Shown here: positions 50,044 to 59,777 of the stretch, one piece after another
Layout: each line of letters starts with the position of its first letter
Numbering within the stretch: position 1 is the first letter of the stretch
NCBI GenBank assembly: GCA_001541255.1
Contig: LNQR01000001.1
Coordinates: 41,810-105,809 of the forward strand
DNA length: 64,000 nt
Reading direction: 5' to 3'
From: Candidatus Magnetominusculus xianensis
GTDB taxonomy: Bacteria; Nitrospirota; Thermodesulfovibrionia; Thermodesulfovibrionales; Magnetobacteriaceae
The notes under the pieces: generated by a model
Seen by the model: the letters and a program-made list of their open reading frames with translations, nothing else
Database searches by the model: none
Told to the model about the DNA's origin: nothing
Position numbers and translations under genes: made by a program

Positions 50044-52776
50044 TCAGAACGCCTGCCCTATGCTGAAGTAGAATCTGCCGGTTCCCTCATTGTTTCCCCG
50101 ATTGAGCTTATATCCATAGTCAAGCCGGATTGGGCCTGCCGCTGTCATGTATCTTAATCCCAGGCCGGTCGTGTATTTAAGGCTGCTCAACGAGTAGTCG
50201 CTGATTTTTGACCAGACATCGCCTAAGTCAATAAATGTTACAAGCCCAAAGTTATCTATGACAGAGATGCGCATCTCGGCATTGCCCATCAGATATGCGT
50301 TGCCGCCTGTGGGGTCACCACTTGAGCCTTTCGGACCTAAGTTGTCCTGGCTGTAGCCGCGCACCGTTGTGCTTCCTCCCAGGAAGAACCTTTCAATAAT
50401 CGGCATATCCTCTGTGTTTGACCATCCTTTTCCTATGCCGCTTCTCAGGGACAGGGCCAGTATCAGCCCCTTCGACAGCCCCTGGTAGAAGTTTACATAA
50501 CCGGAGAGTTTTGCAAAATTCGTCTGTGACATCAGCGCCTTGCTTGCCACTTTGACTGTGGCCCCGGCCAGGATACCGCTTGTGGGATTAAATGGATTGT
50601 CTCTGGCGTCATATATCAGAGATGGGACTATGCTGCTGATTGCCAGTGTGCCGGTGTCTTCATTTGTCAGCACAACATCAGGCTGGACATCCCATGTGTT
50701 AGTCAACGAAAACTCATATGACAACGCCGCCTTGAGTTTTTCAGTAATGTTCTTCCCTATGCCTACCGATGATGTATATTTTTCTGTCCGGTAGAGTACA
50801 GTGTTTGAGTCAAGATTTCGCTCCTCCTTTCTCTCATACAACAGTGTTGCGTTAAAGGGAAGATGATTGCCCAAAAACCACGGCTCATCATACGTCAGCG
50901 ATAACTTTCTGGCTATCTGGCTTAGTCTCGCTTTAAAAGCAATCTGGCGGTTCATACCCTGAAGATTTATATACTTGATCTCGAAAAATCCCCTCGGTCC
51001 TTCATAGTCACCGTAGCCCAGGCCGTAGTCAATCGTACCGGCATCCGCCTCCTTAACATCGAATACGATGTCTTTCACCCCTTCTCCGGCATCTACTGCC
51101 GAAATATCTATGCTTGTAAACAGTGAGGTCTTGTATAGTTCTCTCATTTCACCATACACTACGGCCATGTTCAGCGGTTCACCCTTTGTGTGTTTTAATA
51201 CGCGCCTGAACACTTCCCAGTTTGTCCTTGTGTTTCCCCTTACGATTGTATCGCCAAATGAATATTTCTTTCCTTCGGTGATGTGTAGTATTACTGTGAT
51301 TTCCGGGGAATCGCCTTGTCTTTCGATTTTTACGTCTGCCTCCACGTAACCCTGATGGGTTAGATATGTCAGCGCCGTTTGGCGGGCGTTAAATATCTCA
51401 GTCTCTACGTATGGTCTTCCAATCTTTATGTCTGCAGCGGCGAGGACTTGTTCTGAGTCTGTTTCGTGGGTGCCCACTACCTTGACATCTTTTATGACAA
51501 GTCGGCTGCCCTCGTCTATTTCTACGTGCAGAGTAACTGACTTACGGCCTTCATTTATCTCAGCTTTATATGATTTCACGGCTGCCGCAGTGTACCCCTC
51601 GTTGTGGAGGCAGCTCACAAGGGCATCCTCATCGTCTTCGTCTATGTCGGGGTTATAGGGGGAGTCTTTTTTTGACAGCATTGCCTCGTACAGTTTCTCG
51701 AAATTAAGTGTAGCGCCTGTAAATACTATATCGGCAATGGTATAGGCTTCTCCTTCAGTTATTGAAAATACCAGTTCTATTTCGTTTTGTTTATCTTGTC
51801 TTTCATATCCCACCTTGACGTTGATAATGCCGCTCTTGTGGTATAGGGCCTCTATTGCGTCTATTGCTTCATCTATTGTGTCTTCGCTTACGCTTCCGTA
51901 CTCGACAAACGGCATTTCCTTTTTCAGCGCAGCGGCGGAGATTTTATCGTTACCCTTGAAGAGCAATACGAGTTTCTTGCCTGGGTCGATGTTTATTGTA
52001 AGAGTGCCTGTGGCTTCGTCAAAGACGCCTTCAGAGACTACAGGGTTGAAATAGAGCAGTTTTTTTATCATCAGAGTTTTTGCCTTCTCTATCTCCTCAT
52101 CTATATAATCCTTGTCATATAGGTCACCCTCCCGAATGTTCAGAATGTTTTCAAGTTCTGAATTGTTAACAGGGGTGTTAATCACCAGGCTTTTGATTGT
52201 CGATGGTTGTCCCTCGTCTATTGTCAGGCGGATTATAACGCCTGCGGGTTTTTTGCCTTTGATAATATCGGACTTTATTTTGGCGTGGGGAAGCCCTTTT
52301 TTTGCAAGCGTTTTTTTGAGTTCGGCTGCTGCCGGTTCAACAAGGGCCTCGTGAAACTCGGCGTCTTCCTTCAGGGTGAACAATCCCCTGAGCTTTCTGG
52401 AACTTATCGGCCCTGAGGCATCTACCACCACAGACTCAATAACGGGGCGTTCTATTACCTCTATGCTTAGTACACCGCCGTCCTTGTAAGAAACCCTTAT
52501 GTCATTAAAGCAGCCCTTCAAGAAGGCCGTCTTTATCCCGCTGGCTATTAATTCTCTGCCTATAGTGTCTCCCACTTTTATGCCGAACATGTAGAGGAAC
52601 TCTTGTTCAGCGATATGGCTAAGACCGGTTACTGTTATCTTAGACACTGTTGCTGCCTCGAATGCCTGAGTAGCCAGTTGTGCTGCTTCAGCCCGAAGGC
52701 ATATCATGAGCACCAGCACACATAAGGCGAAAGGTATCTTATTTAAACGTGAATCTGAACTTGACATCAGCGCCAA
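50044..52776 (-). CDS. BamA/TamA-like outer-membrane assembly protein with seven POTRA repeats
   Basis: 910 residues. The N-terminal hydrophobic segment (about 13-32) is a signal peptide. Seven successive POTRA-like repeats (about residues 40-560) begin at KITVTGLS, IESVVVDASG, IKSLVINTP, LVLLFKGND, IADIVFTGA, IKDVKVVGT and FGDTIVRGN. A 16-strand-type barrel follows (570-910), with the RGY-like VRGYSQDNLGP near 807 and a C-terminal aromatic FYFSIGQAF beta signal. TamA has three and BamA five POTRAs, so this protein has more. It overlaps tamB by 38 bp and precedes a SurA-like gene, which suggests a TamAB-type transport pair. Distinction from BamA itself is not settled. Confidence 0.9.
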   Translation of the reverse strand: MALMSSSDSRLNKIPFALCVLVLMICLRAEAAQLATQAFEAATVSKITVTGLSHIAEQEFLYMFGIKVGDTIGRELIASGIKTAFLKGCFNDIRVSYKDGGVLSIEVIERPVIESVVVDASGPISSRKLRGLFTLKEDAEFHEALVEPAAAELKKTLAKKGLPHAKIKSDIIKGKKPAGVIIRLTIDEGQPSTIKSLVINTPVNNSELENILNIREGDLYDKDYIDEEIEKAKTLMIKKLLYFNPVVSEGVFDEATGTLTINIDPGKKLVLLFKGNDKISAAALKKEMPFVEYGSVSEDTIDEAIDAIEALYHKSGIINVKVGYERQDKQNEIELVFSITEGEAYTIADIVFTGATLNFEKLYEAMLSKKDSPYNPDIDEDDEDALVSCLHNEGYTAAAVKSYKAEINEGRKSVTLHVEIDEGSRLVIKDVKVVGTHETDSEQVLAAADIKIGRPYVETEIFNARQTALTYLTHQGYVEADVKIERQGDSPEITVILHITEGKKYSFGDTIVRGNTRTNWEVFRRVLKHTKGEPLNMAVVYGEMRELYKTSLFTSIDISAVDAGEGVKDIVFDVKEADAGTIDYGLGYGDYEGPRGFFEIKYINLQGMNRQIAFKARLSQIARKLSLTYDEPWFLGNHLPFNATLLYERKEERNLDSNTVLYRTEKYTSSVGIGKNITEKLKAALSYEFSLTNTWDVQPDVVLTNEDTGTLAISSIVPSLIYDARDNPFNPTSGILAGATVKVASKALMSQTNFAKLSGYVNFYQGLSKGLILALSLRSGIGKGWSNTEDMPIIERFFLGGSTTVRGYSQDNLGPKGSSGDPTGGNAYLMGNAEMRISVIDNFGLVTFIDLGDVWSKISDYSLSSLKYTTGLGLRYMTAAGPIRLDYGYKLNRGNNEGTGRFYFSIGQAF

Positions 52777-55700
52777 GGCTCCCTAGTTCATTTCTTTCGC
52801 CAACTAGCGAGGTACTCTGGTTTATCTTATATTCCAGCTTTATGACTTCACCCTTTGTAGTGCCGCTGGTCATAAGGACATTGAGTTTGTTGTCGAGGAA
52901 TTTTTTGGATATAGTCACCTGAGGTGTGACCGTGGACTTGTCCTCGGATTGCGCGGAGCTGACCTCAAAGCGGTTAAGGCCGGTGAGGGACTTGATTCTG
53001 TCTTCTACGATGTTCTGATACTTGCCGGTTATGATGCTTGCAGCCGCTGTGCTGCCGCCATCCGGCCCGGCAAAGAGTTTTAATATGTCCGCCTCTTTGA
53101 GCTTCGGCTCTGAGGTCATTGTCAGATTAAACCGTTTCAACTGCCCATCCAGAAACATTTTGATATTATAGCCTTTCATCGCAGTTTCTGCCATAACATT
53201 CAGGTATGGATTGATATCTGCCGTGCCGGGGAAGTCGAGATTAGCGTGGTTTATGTCAAATTCCCTGTTCATAAAGCGTACCTTTCCAGAAGCGGCTGTA
53301 ACCCTGCCATAAAGCAGGGGCTGTGATAGTGTTCCCCTTAGGGTTACGTCAAGTTTGAGGCTGGTCTCGGCGATATTGTTATCTATGGAGATGTTTTTGT
53401 CTCCTTTTATTGATAAATTCAGTTGTGTGTCCTTAAACGCGCTGGTTGAGGAGGACTGCCCTGTGTTGTTGCCGAAAATCATATCCTGCCATGAGATTGT
53501 CTTTGTATATTTGGCCATGTCAATCACTATAGCGCCGGAGAGGATTTGTTTAGTCATGTCTCCTCTGTATGTAACATCGCCGTGGTATTTCAGCTTAAAG
53601 CCGTCGGGGTCTGTAAGCGGCATATCCTTTAATTTCCCATCGATGTAGAACTGTTTGATGTGAAATCCATCGAGATTCACTGCCCCGGCGCCTGATACTG
53701 TCCCGCCTCCGACCTTTCCCGTGAAGCCGTTTACGACCATCTTGTTGCTGTCAAAGGTCAGCTTGCCATTTATTTCGTTGATATAGTATTTGGCATTTTT
53801 AAAGCCAATTGAGCCGTCTTTAATTTCAGTATCTCCGCGTATCTGGGGTGCTTTCCAATCTCCGGCGAGGCTTATGGAGATATTGGCGTCGCCGTTTAGG
53901 TGGGAGATTTTTTCTGAGACGCCCTGAAAGAATTTTAACTTCGGCGAACCTTCGAGCTTGAGGTTATAGCTCCTGCCGATTACCAGTCCACCCGTGATGG
54001 AGAATTTAGCCGGGCCGCTTTTAAGGGAAAATGAGTTAAAATTTACTGCCCTGCCGTTGATAGACAGACCAACAGGGGCGGTGCTGCCTAAGGTGTAATC
54101 ACCGGTGGACAGATTAAATACGGGCAGGTTCATAGTGCCGGCTATGGAGTCCATTGTGCCGGAGAGGGCTGCCTTTCCCTCTATGTTGAGTTTCATCTCA
54201 GGGGGAAGGTCCTTCATAAAACCAGATGCCAGTGTCTCGTAGTTACCTTTTTTCAGCGCAATATTAGCAGACCAGGGCATTGCCTTTGACAATGACAGCC
54301 TGCCATCTCCTGATACCCTGCCCTCAAGCAGACTGCCTGACAGCTCTATGCTGTCTTTACGCAGCGTGCCGTTTACTGAAGATGACCCGATGTTAATACC
54401 CTTTACTTTTAGCCCCTTTGTTGCTGCGCTAAATGTGAGCGACGGAGAATTAAGGCTGCCCTCGCCGCTAAAGGCACACTCAAATGCCCCGTCAACTGAA
54501 TACTCGGCTAACTGCGCGGCAACCGGGGTGTCCTTAGTGTTCATAGTGCAGCTTCGAGACTTAACATTGTACAAAAAGGCCTTTACATCATGCCACGGTC
54601 TCCCTTTTTTCAAGATATTCATGTCTGCCGTGATTGTTGAGCCTCCCCTTGTTACAGTAAGGCTCCCCAGCTTTATGATATCGCCCTCGTATATAAACGA
54701 AGACGTAAGCCGCCCAACAGGGGTCTTCAATGCCGTCAGCGCGGGGATATTGAGGTCTCCGTCAAACCTTAGCCTCTCAGGTGTCCCCGTAATCTTAAAC
54801 GATGTATTTACCAGACCCTCTGCCATTACGGAAGATGGATGTTTTTTTGCCAGTTCCCTGATTGCAACATCCTTGGCATTTACCGATATGGAGAGGACCG
54901 GATTGCTGAGATCAAAGATATGTTTAGGATTTGCCATCACTGCCGTACCATTATATGTACAGGTACCGGTATTTAGGGCAGCAACGCCATCTTCAATTGA
55001 GAGGCGTTCTTTTACGTATCTTATATATGATTTAGAGCTCAAATACCCTATGTCAAACAGGCTTCCGTTTGACAGGCTCACAGTGCCGGTTATCAGCGGG
55101 CTTTTGCCTGTGCCCGTGATATTACCTTCATATGTGCCAGCGCCGCGAAGGTCTTCGCTGTATGGCCTCATCAAATCTGCGGCGTCTTTTGTCCTGAGTG
55201 CCCCCAGTAAGTTTAGTGCGTCTGTCGTTGTGTTTAGCGTGCCGCTAATTTTGCCCTCTGTAAGGGGGGTTTTTATATTGGCCTCGTGAATTGTCACGTT
55301 ATCGCCGCGCACTGAGACGCTGCCTGTGATTTCGTCTATGCGTTCGATAACATTAGCAGCACCATTGGGTTTGACATTTTTCGACCGTATGAATTTAAAC
55401 TTAGCATCAGGACTGAAATACTGCCCAGCCGATTTGATATTACCTGAGACCTTGCCCTGTGAAACCCCAGGGTCCCAATCTATCAACTTAAATACCGGTG
55501 GGCTGTCTATGTCCTCGACATCCACATCCAGTGTGAAGTGGTTTACTTTTGGCATGTTCAGCACTGCCTCGGCGTGCGTTGCCTTGCCGTTGTAGAGTCT
55601 GGCCTTTCCATCGTGAAATTTAAGTTTATTGTTTTCATAGAGAATGCCGCATGAAAGCGTGTCAACTTCAACCCCGTAAAACCCGCCCTTTTTCATAAAC

Positions 55701-56695
55701 GCCTCACCGGTTGCCTTCAAGGTCTTTAGTGTGCCGGAGATTTTACCCTTAAAGTCTGTCTCGCCGAATATGGGTTCTTTCTCCCCTATGAGTTCAAGCA
55801 GTGTTTCGACATGGATTTTCCCTTCTGCTGAGACATTGAGTTTTGGCTCTGTGCCGTTATATCCCAGCAAACCAGAGAGTTTTACATCTCCGCCTCCAGA
55901 ACCTTTCAGGCCAAGAACCCGCTTCAGGTAGTCTATTTTTATATTGGCCTTTGTGTCGAGTTCTATTTTATTGCCTCTGATATCCCCCTTTGCCCTGATT
56001 TCAGCGCCATCGGCCATTATAGAAAGAAGGCTGATTTGATAGGAATTCCCTTTGGGAAGCATTGCAGGGGCAGCTATTGCTTTAAACGTGATGGAGTTAA
56101 TGTGCGGTATCTCGGCAGGCTTATGTTTTAACGCGCTGGAGTCAAAATATATATCGTTCAGCCTTGCCCATATCTCACGGGCTGTGAGCTGCCCTTTCAT
56201 ATCAGCCATGCTTACAGTGTAATAGTGTCCTTTATCTCTGAATTTGACAGCGAATTGTTTTATGTCAAGTGAGACAATTTCGACAGCAGGAGCGGGTTTT
56301 TTGGTTTTATCATCTTTTTTAAGTTGCCTCATCAATTGGTCTAACTGTTTGCTGTCAGCATCCAAAAGCAGTGTGTCAATATAGAGTTTTTGTATGGTTA
56401 TTTGCTTAAAAAGAAGCGGCAGGATTCTCAGATAGGCCGTTGCGGATTTCAGTTTTATTATCTGGGCTCCCTGTTCATCCTTGATAGACAGGCCATTTAT
56501 GCTGCCCTGTAATGGGAAGATGCTTACTTGAAGTTTATCTATGGCTACACTATCTCCGAAGAGTTTTTTTAGCTCCACAGTCAGGGCATTCTTTGCATAG
56601 CGCCCGACATGGTAGTGGACAAGGAAGAGGATTCCGTAGAAAACGGCCAGTATTACTATAAATTTCAGGTATTTTTTCAGTTCAATGTTTGCCAT
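52739..56695 (-). CDS. tamB: TamB-like translocation and assembly module protein
   Basis: 1318 residues. One membrane anchor at about 10-28 is followed by an AsmA/DUF490-type periplasmic beta-rich body with repeated strand blocks (for example INGLSIKDEQG, LSGSLLEGRVSGDGRL), typical of bridge-like lipid transfer proteins that span the periplasm. The C-terminal TamB domain begins near 1100 and ends in the standard KGEVIKLEYKINQSTSLVGER. Its product should move phospholipid or assist autotransporter insertion through the BamA-like barrel encoded next. Stop overlaps that gene by 38 bp and its start overlaps glnD by 19 bp, so all are coupled. Confidence 0.92.
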   Translation of the reverse strand: MANIELKKYLKFIVILAVFYGILFLVHYHVGRYAKNALTVELKKLFGDSVAIDKLQVSIFPLQGSINGLSIKDEQGAQIIKLKSATAYLRILPLLFKQITIQKLYIDTLLLDADSKQLDQLMRQLKKDDKTKKPAPAVEIVSLDIKQFAVKFRDKGHYYTVSMADMKGQLTAREIWARLNDIYFDSSALKHKPAEIPHINSITFKAIAAPAMLPKGNSYQISLLSIMADGAEIRAKGDIRGNKIELDTKANIKIDYLKRVLGLKGSGGGDVKLSGLLGYNGTEPKLNVSAEGKIHVETLLELIGEKEPIFGETDFKGKISGTLKTLKATGEAFMKKGGFYGVEVDTLSCGILYENNKLKFHDGKARLYNGKATHAEAVLNMPKVNHFTLDVDVEDIDSPPVFKLIDWDPGVSQGKVSGNIKSAGQYFSPDAKFKFIRSKNVKPNGAANVIERIDEITGSVSVRGDNVTIHEANIKTPLTEGKISGTLNTTTDALNLLGALRTKDAADLMRPYSEDLRGAGTYEGNITGTGKSPLITGTVSLSNGSLFDIGYLSSKSYIRYVKERLSIEDGVAALNTGTCTYNGTAVMANPKHIFDLSNPVLSISVNAKDVAIRELAKKHPSSVMAEGLVNTSFKITGTPERLRFDGDLNIPALTALKTPVGRLTSSFIYEGDIIKLGSLTVTRGGSTITADMNILKKGRPWHDVKAFLYNVKSRSCTMNTKDTPVAAQLAEYSVDGAFECAFSGEGSLNSPSLTFSAATKGLKVKGINIGSSSVNGTLRKDSIELSGSLLEGRVSGDGRLSLSKAMPWSANIALKKGNYETLASGFMKDLPPEMKLNIEGKAALSGTMDSIAGTMNLPVFNLSTGDYTLGSTAPVGLSINGRAVNFNSFSLKSGPAKFSITGGLVIGRSYNLKLEGSPKLKFFQGVSEKISHLNGDANISISLAGDWKAPQIRGDTEIKDGSIGFKNAKYYINEINGKLTFDSNKMVVNGFTGKVGGGTVSGAGAVNLDGFHIKQFYIDGKLKDMPLTDPDGFKLKYHGDVTYRGDMTKQILSGAIVIDMAKYTKTISWQDMIFGNNTGQSSSTSAFKDTQLNLSIKGDKNISIDNNIAETSLKLDVTLRGTLSQPLLYGRVTAASGKVRFMNREFDINHANLDFPGTADINPYLNVMAETAMKGYNIKMFLDGQLKRFNLTMTSEPKLKEADILKLFAGPDGGSTAAASIITGKYQNIVEDRIKSLTGLNRFEVSSAQSEDKSTVTPQVTISKKFLDNKLNVLMTSGTTKGEVIKLEYKINQSTSLVGERNELGSLGADVKFRFTFK

Positions 56696-59154
56696 AGCCC
56701 TGCCATCACTTTCATTATCTCATCACACTGCGGCTTGTGCTGGCCGCTTAGCACATAAAAAACATCATGGGCCAGGTCGGATTCAGTGTTTACTCTGGCC
56801 ATGAGTATATTAAGCGAGTTTGAAGCGAATATGCGTGTCATGTCATAGAGAAGGCCAACCCTGTCTGACGCCATGATCTCAAATATCGTATACTGCGCCA
56901 TAGATTCGTTATCCAGCTCCAGCATGGGCTTAAATATAGCGCTTTTATTTGGATATTGCCTGATTGCCGGTGTCTTTGTGCCCAGGGCAGCAGCCGTTAA
57001 CTCATCTCTGAGCAGGTCATCAAGCCCATCCCACCACAGTGAGCTTACGTTTGCTATTTCTATTCTGTCGATGATAAAACCCGTATCGTAACTGTTAAAT
57101 GTCCTCAATGACACTATGTTAAACATCCTTGCCGACAGTACGCCAACAATGCTGGACAGAAGCCCCGGTCTGTCGCTGCCAATGATGGTTATGCTTAGTG
57201 TGTCGTCCTTGTTTTTTTCCATAGAAAAGGCACAACCGGATTTTTTGAAATCGAGATATAGTGAAAATTCCTTTATCACTGTCTCAGGTGTTCCCGATGC
57301 CAGATACCGCTCAGGAAGCGAGCCAATAAACTCAGTGATTGCCTGCTTTGTGGCAGGAGGGAAGTGTTTTCCCTCTTCCAAAAAAGCATCAATATACCGG
57401 TAAGTGTCTTCTTTAACGCCGCGCATGAACTTAAGCATCCTTCTGTAAAGGTCTGCAAGCATGTTTTTTTTCCAGCTGGTGAAAAAATCTGGATTAACTG
57501 CCGACATATCAGCATATGTGATAAGAAAAAGGGCACTTAACAAGCGTTCATTCTTAATTGAATCAGAAAAAGCGGCAATAACCTCAGTGTCCTCAATATC
57601 AGAGTTAAACGCCGTGCGCGACATCAGGAGGTGGTATCTTACCAGGAACTCCACCTCTTCCCGTTCAGACTTGCTCAGATTGAATCTCTCCATGATGGGT
57701 TTAATAACCTTGTAGCCTTCGGCTGAGTGCAGTGCGCCCCTGGACTTTCCGAGGTCGTGAAACAGGAGCGACAGATACAGGACATGTTTTTGCTGGAAAT
57801 TATGATAAGTCCTGCCAAGCAAAGTATTACTATCTTCGGCAAGCGTCTCCAGCGCCTTGATAGTAAACAATGTGTGTTCATCTACAGTATAGACGTGATA
57901 AAACTCATATACCACTAATGACCTGAGAAATCCAAACTCAGGGATAAATCTGTCCAGTACGCCGTCATCGTGCATAGCCCTCAGGACAGTAAAGACGCGG
58001 CTGCCCTTGAGTATGTCGATAAAGGCGGTCACCGCGCGCGGCGATGAGCGTGTCTTTTTGCCGATTATGTACAGGTGTCTCTTTATGAAATCCCTGAGAA
58101 ATGTAGTGAAATCCTTGCCGGTGATGCTGCACATACGATAGGCGTCAAGTATAAGGGATGGTTCTTTTTTCAGTGCATCTGTGGAGTTAATCATAATCTT
58201 GTTTTGTGATAAGGAAAATGTATCGTTTATTTTGGAGACAGTGAACTTGCGCCGTATCCTTACGTAGGCCGACCCGGCGATGTTTCTTACTCTGGCCGTT
58301 ATCTCTCTGATGGCCTTTGCCTTCAGATAGTAAAATCTGAGCAGCCTCTCAGATGCCCGAAAATATTTAGATGCACCCAGCCCAAGTGTCCTGGCTGCAT
58401 CCTCCTGCAGGTCAAAGGACAGAATATCGTTTGCCCTGGCGCTGACAATATGGAGTGCAGTTCGCAGCCTCAGCAAAAAATCATAGGATTTGAGGAGTTT
58501 TTTATAGTCTTCCAGGGGCAGGATTTTTGACATGTCTTCGATGCACTTCAGGTGCAGGGCGATTTTTGAAAGCCACAGCGCCTCGTGAACATCTCTGAGA
58601 CCGCCGTCTGATTCCTTTACGTTGGGTTGAAGCATATATACTGATTTGCCGAATTTCATAGTTCGCTTCTGATTTTCCTTAAGTCTCGCAATGAAAAAAT
58701 CCCTGTGTCCTTTTATAAACACCTCTGGTTCAACTATTTCACGGTATTTTTTGGCAATTGCCGGGCTGCCGCAGAGAAAACGTGCGTCAAGCAGGGATGA
58801 CCTTGTGATTACATCTCTTTTGAGTTCGTCTATACACTCGTCAATTGTCCGGACGCTGTGGCTTAATGGCAGCGAGCGCTCAAGGAGCTTATAGTAAACG
58901 GCTTCCACGCTGTTTGTATCACTTCTGTCGTTTATGACAAACATTAGGTCTATGTCCGAAAATGGGGCAAGTTCACATCTGCCATAGCCGCCAATGGCAA
59001 ATAGTGCCATACTGTGTGTTTGGGGAAGCGCTGACCTTACAACAGCGTCAATCTTCATAGCGTGCCAGCGCACAATATCGCGTCCGGTAAAACCGTCGGC
59101 AAGCAGGCCTGCCATAGCATCTAACATACAGATGTCTGATGAGTTCATCTTCAT
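56677..59154 (-). CDS. glnD: [Protein-PII] uridylyltransferase/uridylyl-removing enzyme
   Basis: 825 residues. The nucleotidyltransferase domain has GGYGRCELAPFSDIDLMF near 51-68 with both catalytic Asp. An HD domain carries HTLF and YHNFQQKHVLYLSLLFHDLGK near 420-455. Two ACT domains follow at about 640-715 (ITIIGSDRPGLLSSIVGVL) and 750-820 (FEIMASDRVGLLYDMTRIF), which bind glutamine. GlnD reports nitrogen status by modifying PII. All domains are present, so it should be bifunctional. Gene order glnD-tamB-bamA-like is unusual; overlap of 19 bp implies coupling. No glnB or glnK gene is in the window. Confidence 0.96.
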   Translation of the reverse strand: MKMNSSDICMLDAMAGLLADGFTGRDIVRWHAMKIDAVVRSALPQTHSMALFAIGGYGRCELAPFSDIDLMFVINDRSDTNSVEAVYYKLLERSLPLSHSVRTIDECIDELKRDVITRSSLLDARFLCGSPAIAKKYREIVEPEVFIKGHRDFFIARLKENQKRTMKFGKSVYMLQPNVKESDGGLRDVHEALWLSKIALHLKCIEDMSKILPLEDYKKLLKSYDFLLRLRTALHIVSARANDILSFDLQEDAARTLGLGASKYFRASERLLRFYYLKAKAIREITARVRNIAGSAYVRIRRKFTVSKINDTFSLSQNKIMINSTDALKKEPSLILDAYRMCSITGKDFTTFLRDFIKRHLYIIGKKTRSSPRAVTAFIDILKGSRVFTVLRAMHDDGVLDRFIPEFGFLRSLVVYEFYHVYTVDEHTLFTIKALETLAEDSNTLLGRTYHNFQQKHVLYLSLLFHDLGKSRGALHSAEGYKVIKPIMERFNLSKSEREEVEFLVRYHLLMSRTAFNSDIEDTEVIAAFSDSIKNERLLSALFLITYADMSAVNPDFFTSWKKNMLADLYRRMLKFMRGVKEDTYRYIDAFLEEGKHFPPATKQAITEFIGSLPERYLASGTPETVIKEFSLYLDFKKSGCAFSMEKNKDDTLSITIIGSDRPGLLSSIVGVLSARMFNIVSLRTFNSYDTGFIIDRIEIANVSSLWWDGLDDLLRDELTAAALGTKTPAIRQYPNKSAIFKPMLELDNESMAQYTIFEIMASDRVGLLYDMTRIFASNSLNILMARVNTESDLAHDVFYVLSGQHKPQCDEIMKVMAGLWQTLN

Positions 59155-59265
59155 ATAAATAGTATCTTAACATTCTATTTTACCATTTTTCGCGTGTTAA
59201 TAACCAAAACGCGAAGTATACGCCATCGCACACTCCAACGTACGCTCTAAATGTGTGCGCAAGCG

Positions 59266-59300
59266 AAAAACCCCCTGAAGCGCTCACGCTCCTCAGAGGG
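59266..59300 (-). terminator. Rho-independent terminator for the mini-lipoprotein
   Basis: On the minus strand the arm CCCTCTGA..AGCG and its partner CGCT..TCAGGGGG form a strong stem (59300-59271) with a four-base loop, followed directly by five T (59270-59266). It lies 24 nt after the stop of the lipoprotein gene. Confidence 0.85.
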
Positions 59301-59323
59301 TCGTTTTCAATCAGCATCGCCTT

Positions 59324-59482
59324 TTAATATGGTGGTGGCGGCACAGGATAAAGCGGCGGTGGCGGCACAGGATAAATAGGCGGTGGTGGTAGTATTGGCG
59401 GCGGGTAAGGCCGCGGGTCTATTGCAGCAACACATCCTGCCAATGCCAGCGACAACAGGAACAATGCTATGAGTCTCTTCAT
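59324..59482 (-). CDS. 52-residue proline-rich lipoprotein
   Basis: A complete short gene: ATG at 59482 with a GGAGG site at 7 nt, 52 codons, TAA at 59324-59326. The signal peptide MKRLIALFLLSLALAGC ends in a perfect lipobox LAGC, so it is lipidated at Cys17. The remaining 35 residues are about 60 percent proline in a repeated (P)PPPIYPV / PPPPLYPV pattern, probably a rigid polyproline rod. Its own promoter (59517-59546) and terminator (59266-59300) show it is a free-standing, likely abundant transcript. Function unknown; structural envelope lipoproteins are a reasonable comparison. Confidence 0.85.
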   Translation of the reverse strand: MKRLIALFLLSLALAGCVAAIDPRPYPPPILPPPPIYPVPPPPLYPVPPPPY

Positions 59483-59516
59483 TTATTAACCTCCATTCTA
59501 TCAACTCTACTGTTTG

Positions 59517-59546
59517 ATTCTACTATCAAAACTATACTGTTGTCAA
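59517..59546 (-). promoter_or_regulatory. Sigma-70 promoter of the mini-lipoprotein
   Basis: Minus-strand TTGACA (59541-59546), an 18-bp spacer and TAGAAT (59517-59522), with a leader of about 30 nt. This is the consensus of a strong constitutive promoter. Confidence 0.65.
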
Positions 59547-59737
59547 GAGACGAGTTGTGGAAAAATGGCAAACGCACTATATGCGTATTATTGTCATACA
59601 AGAGAATTACTAATGCAATATGTAATATTCATAAAAGATAGTCATTTTTGTAGATATAGATATCCACATATTACCTGTAAACTATTTGTATAACAACTAA
59701 AAAATCAATCGTGATTTTGTATAAACATAATATTATA

Positions 59738-59767
59738 TTGACATGATGCTTGGTATTTAACTACAAT
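59738..59767 (+). promoter_or_regulatory. Sigma-70 promoter of the two-gene ATPase unit
   Basis: TTGACA (59738-59743), an 18-bp spacer and TACAAT (59762-59767). The start site near 59774 is only a few bases before the ATG at 59778, so the transcript is nearly leaderless. The 59547-59737 stretch is AT-rich with nothing else recognised. Confidence 0.55.
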
Positions 59768-59777
59768 GTTTTAGATC

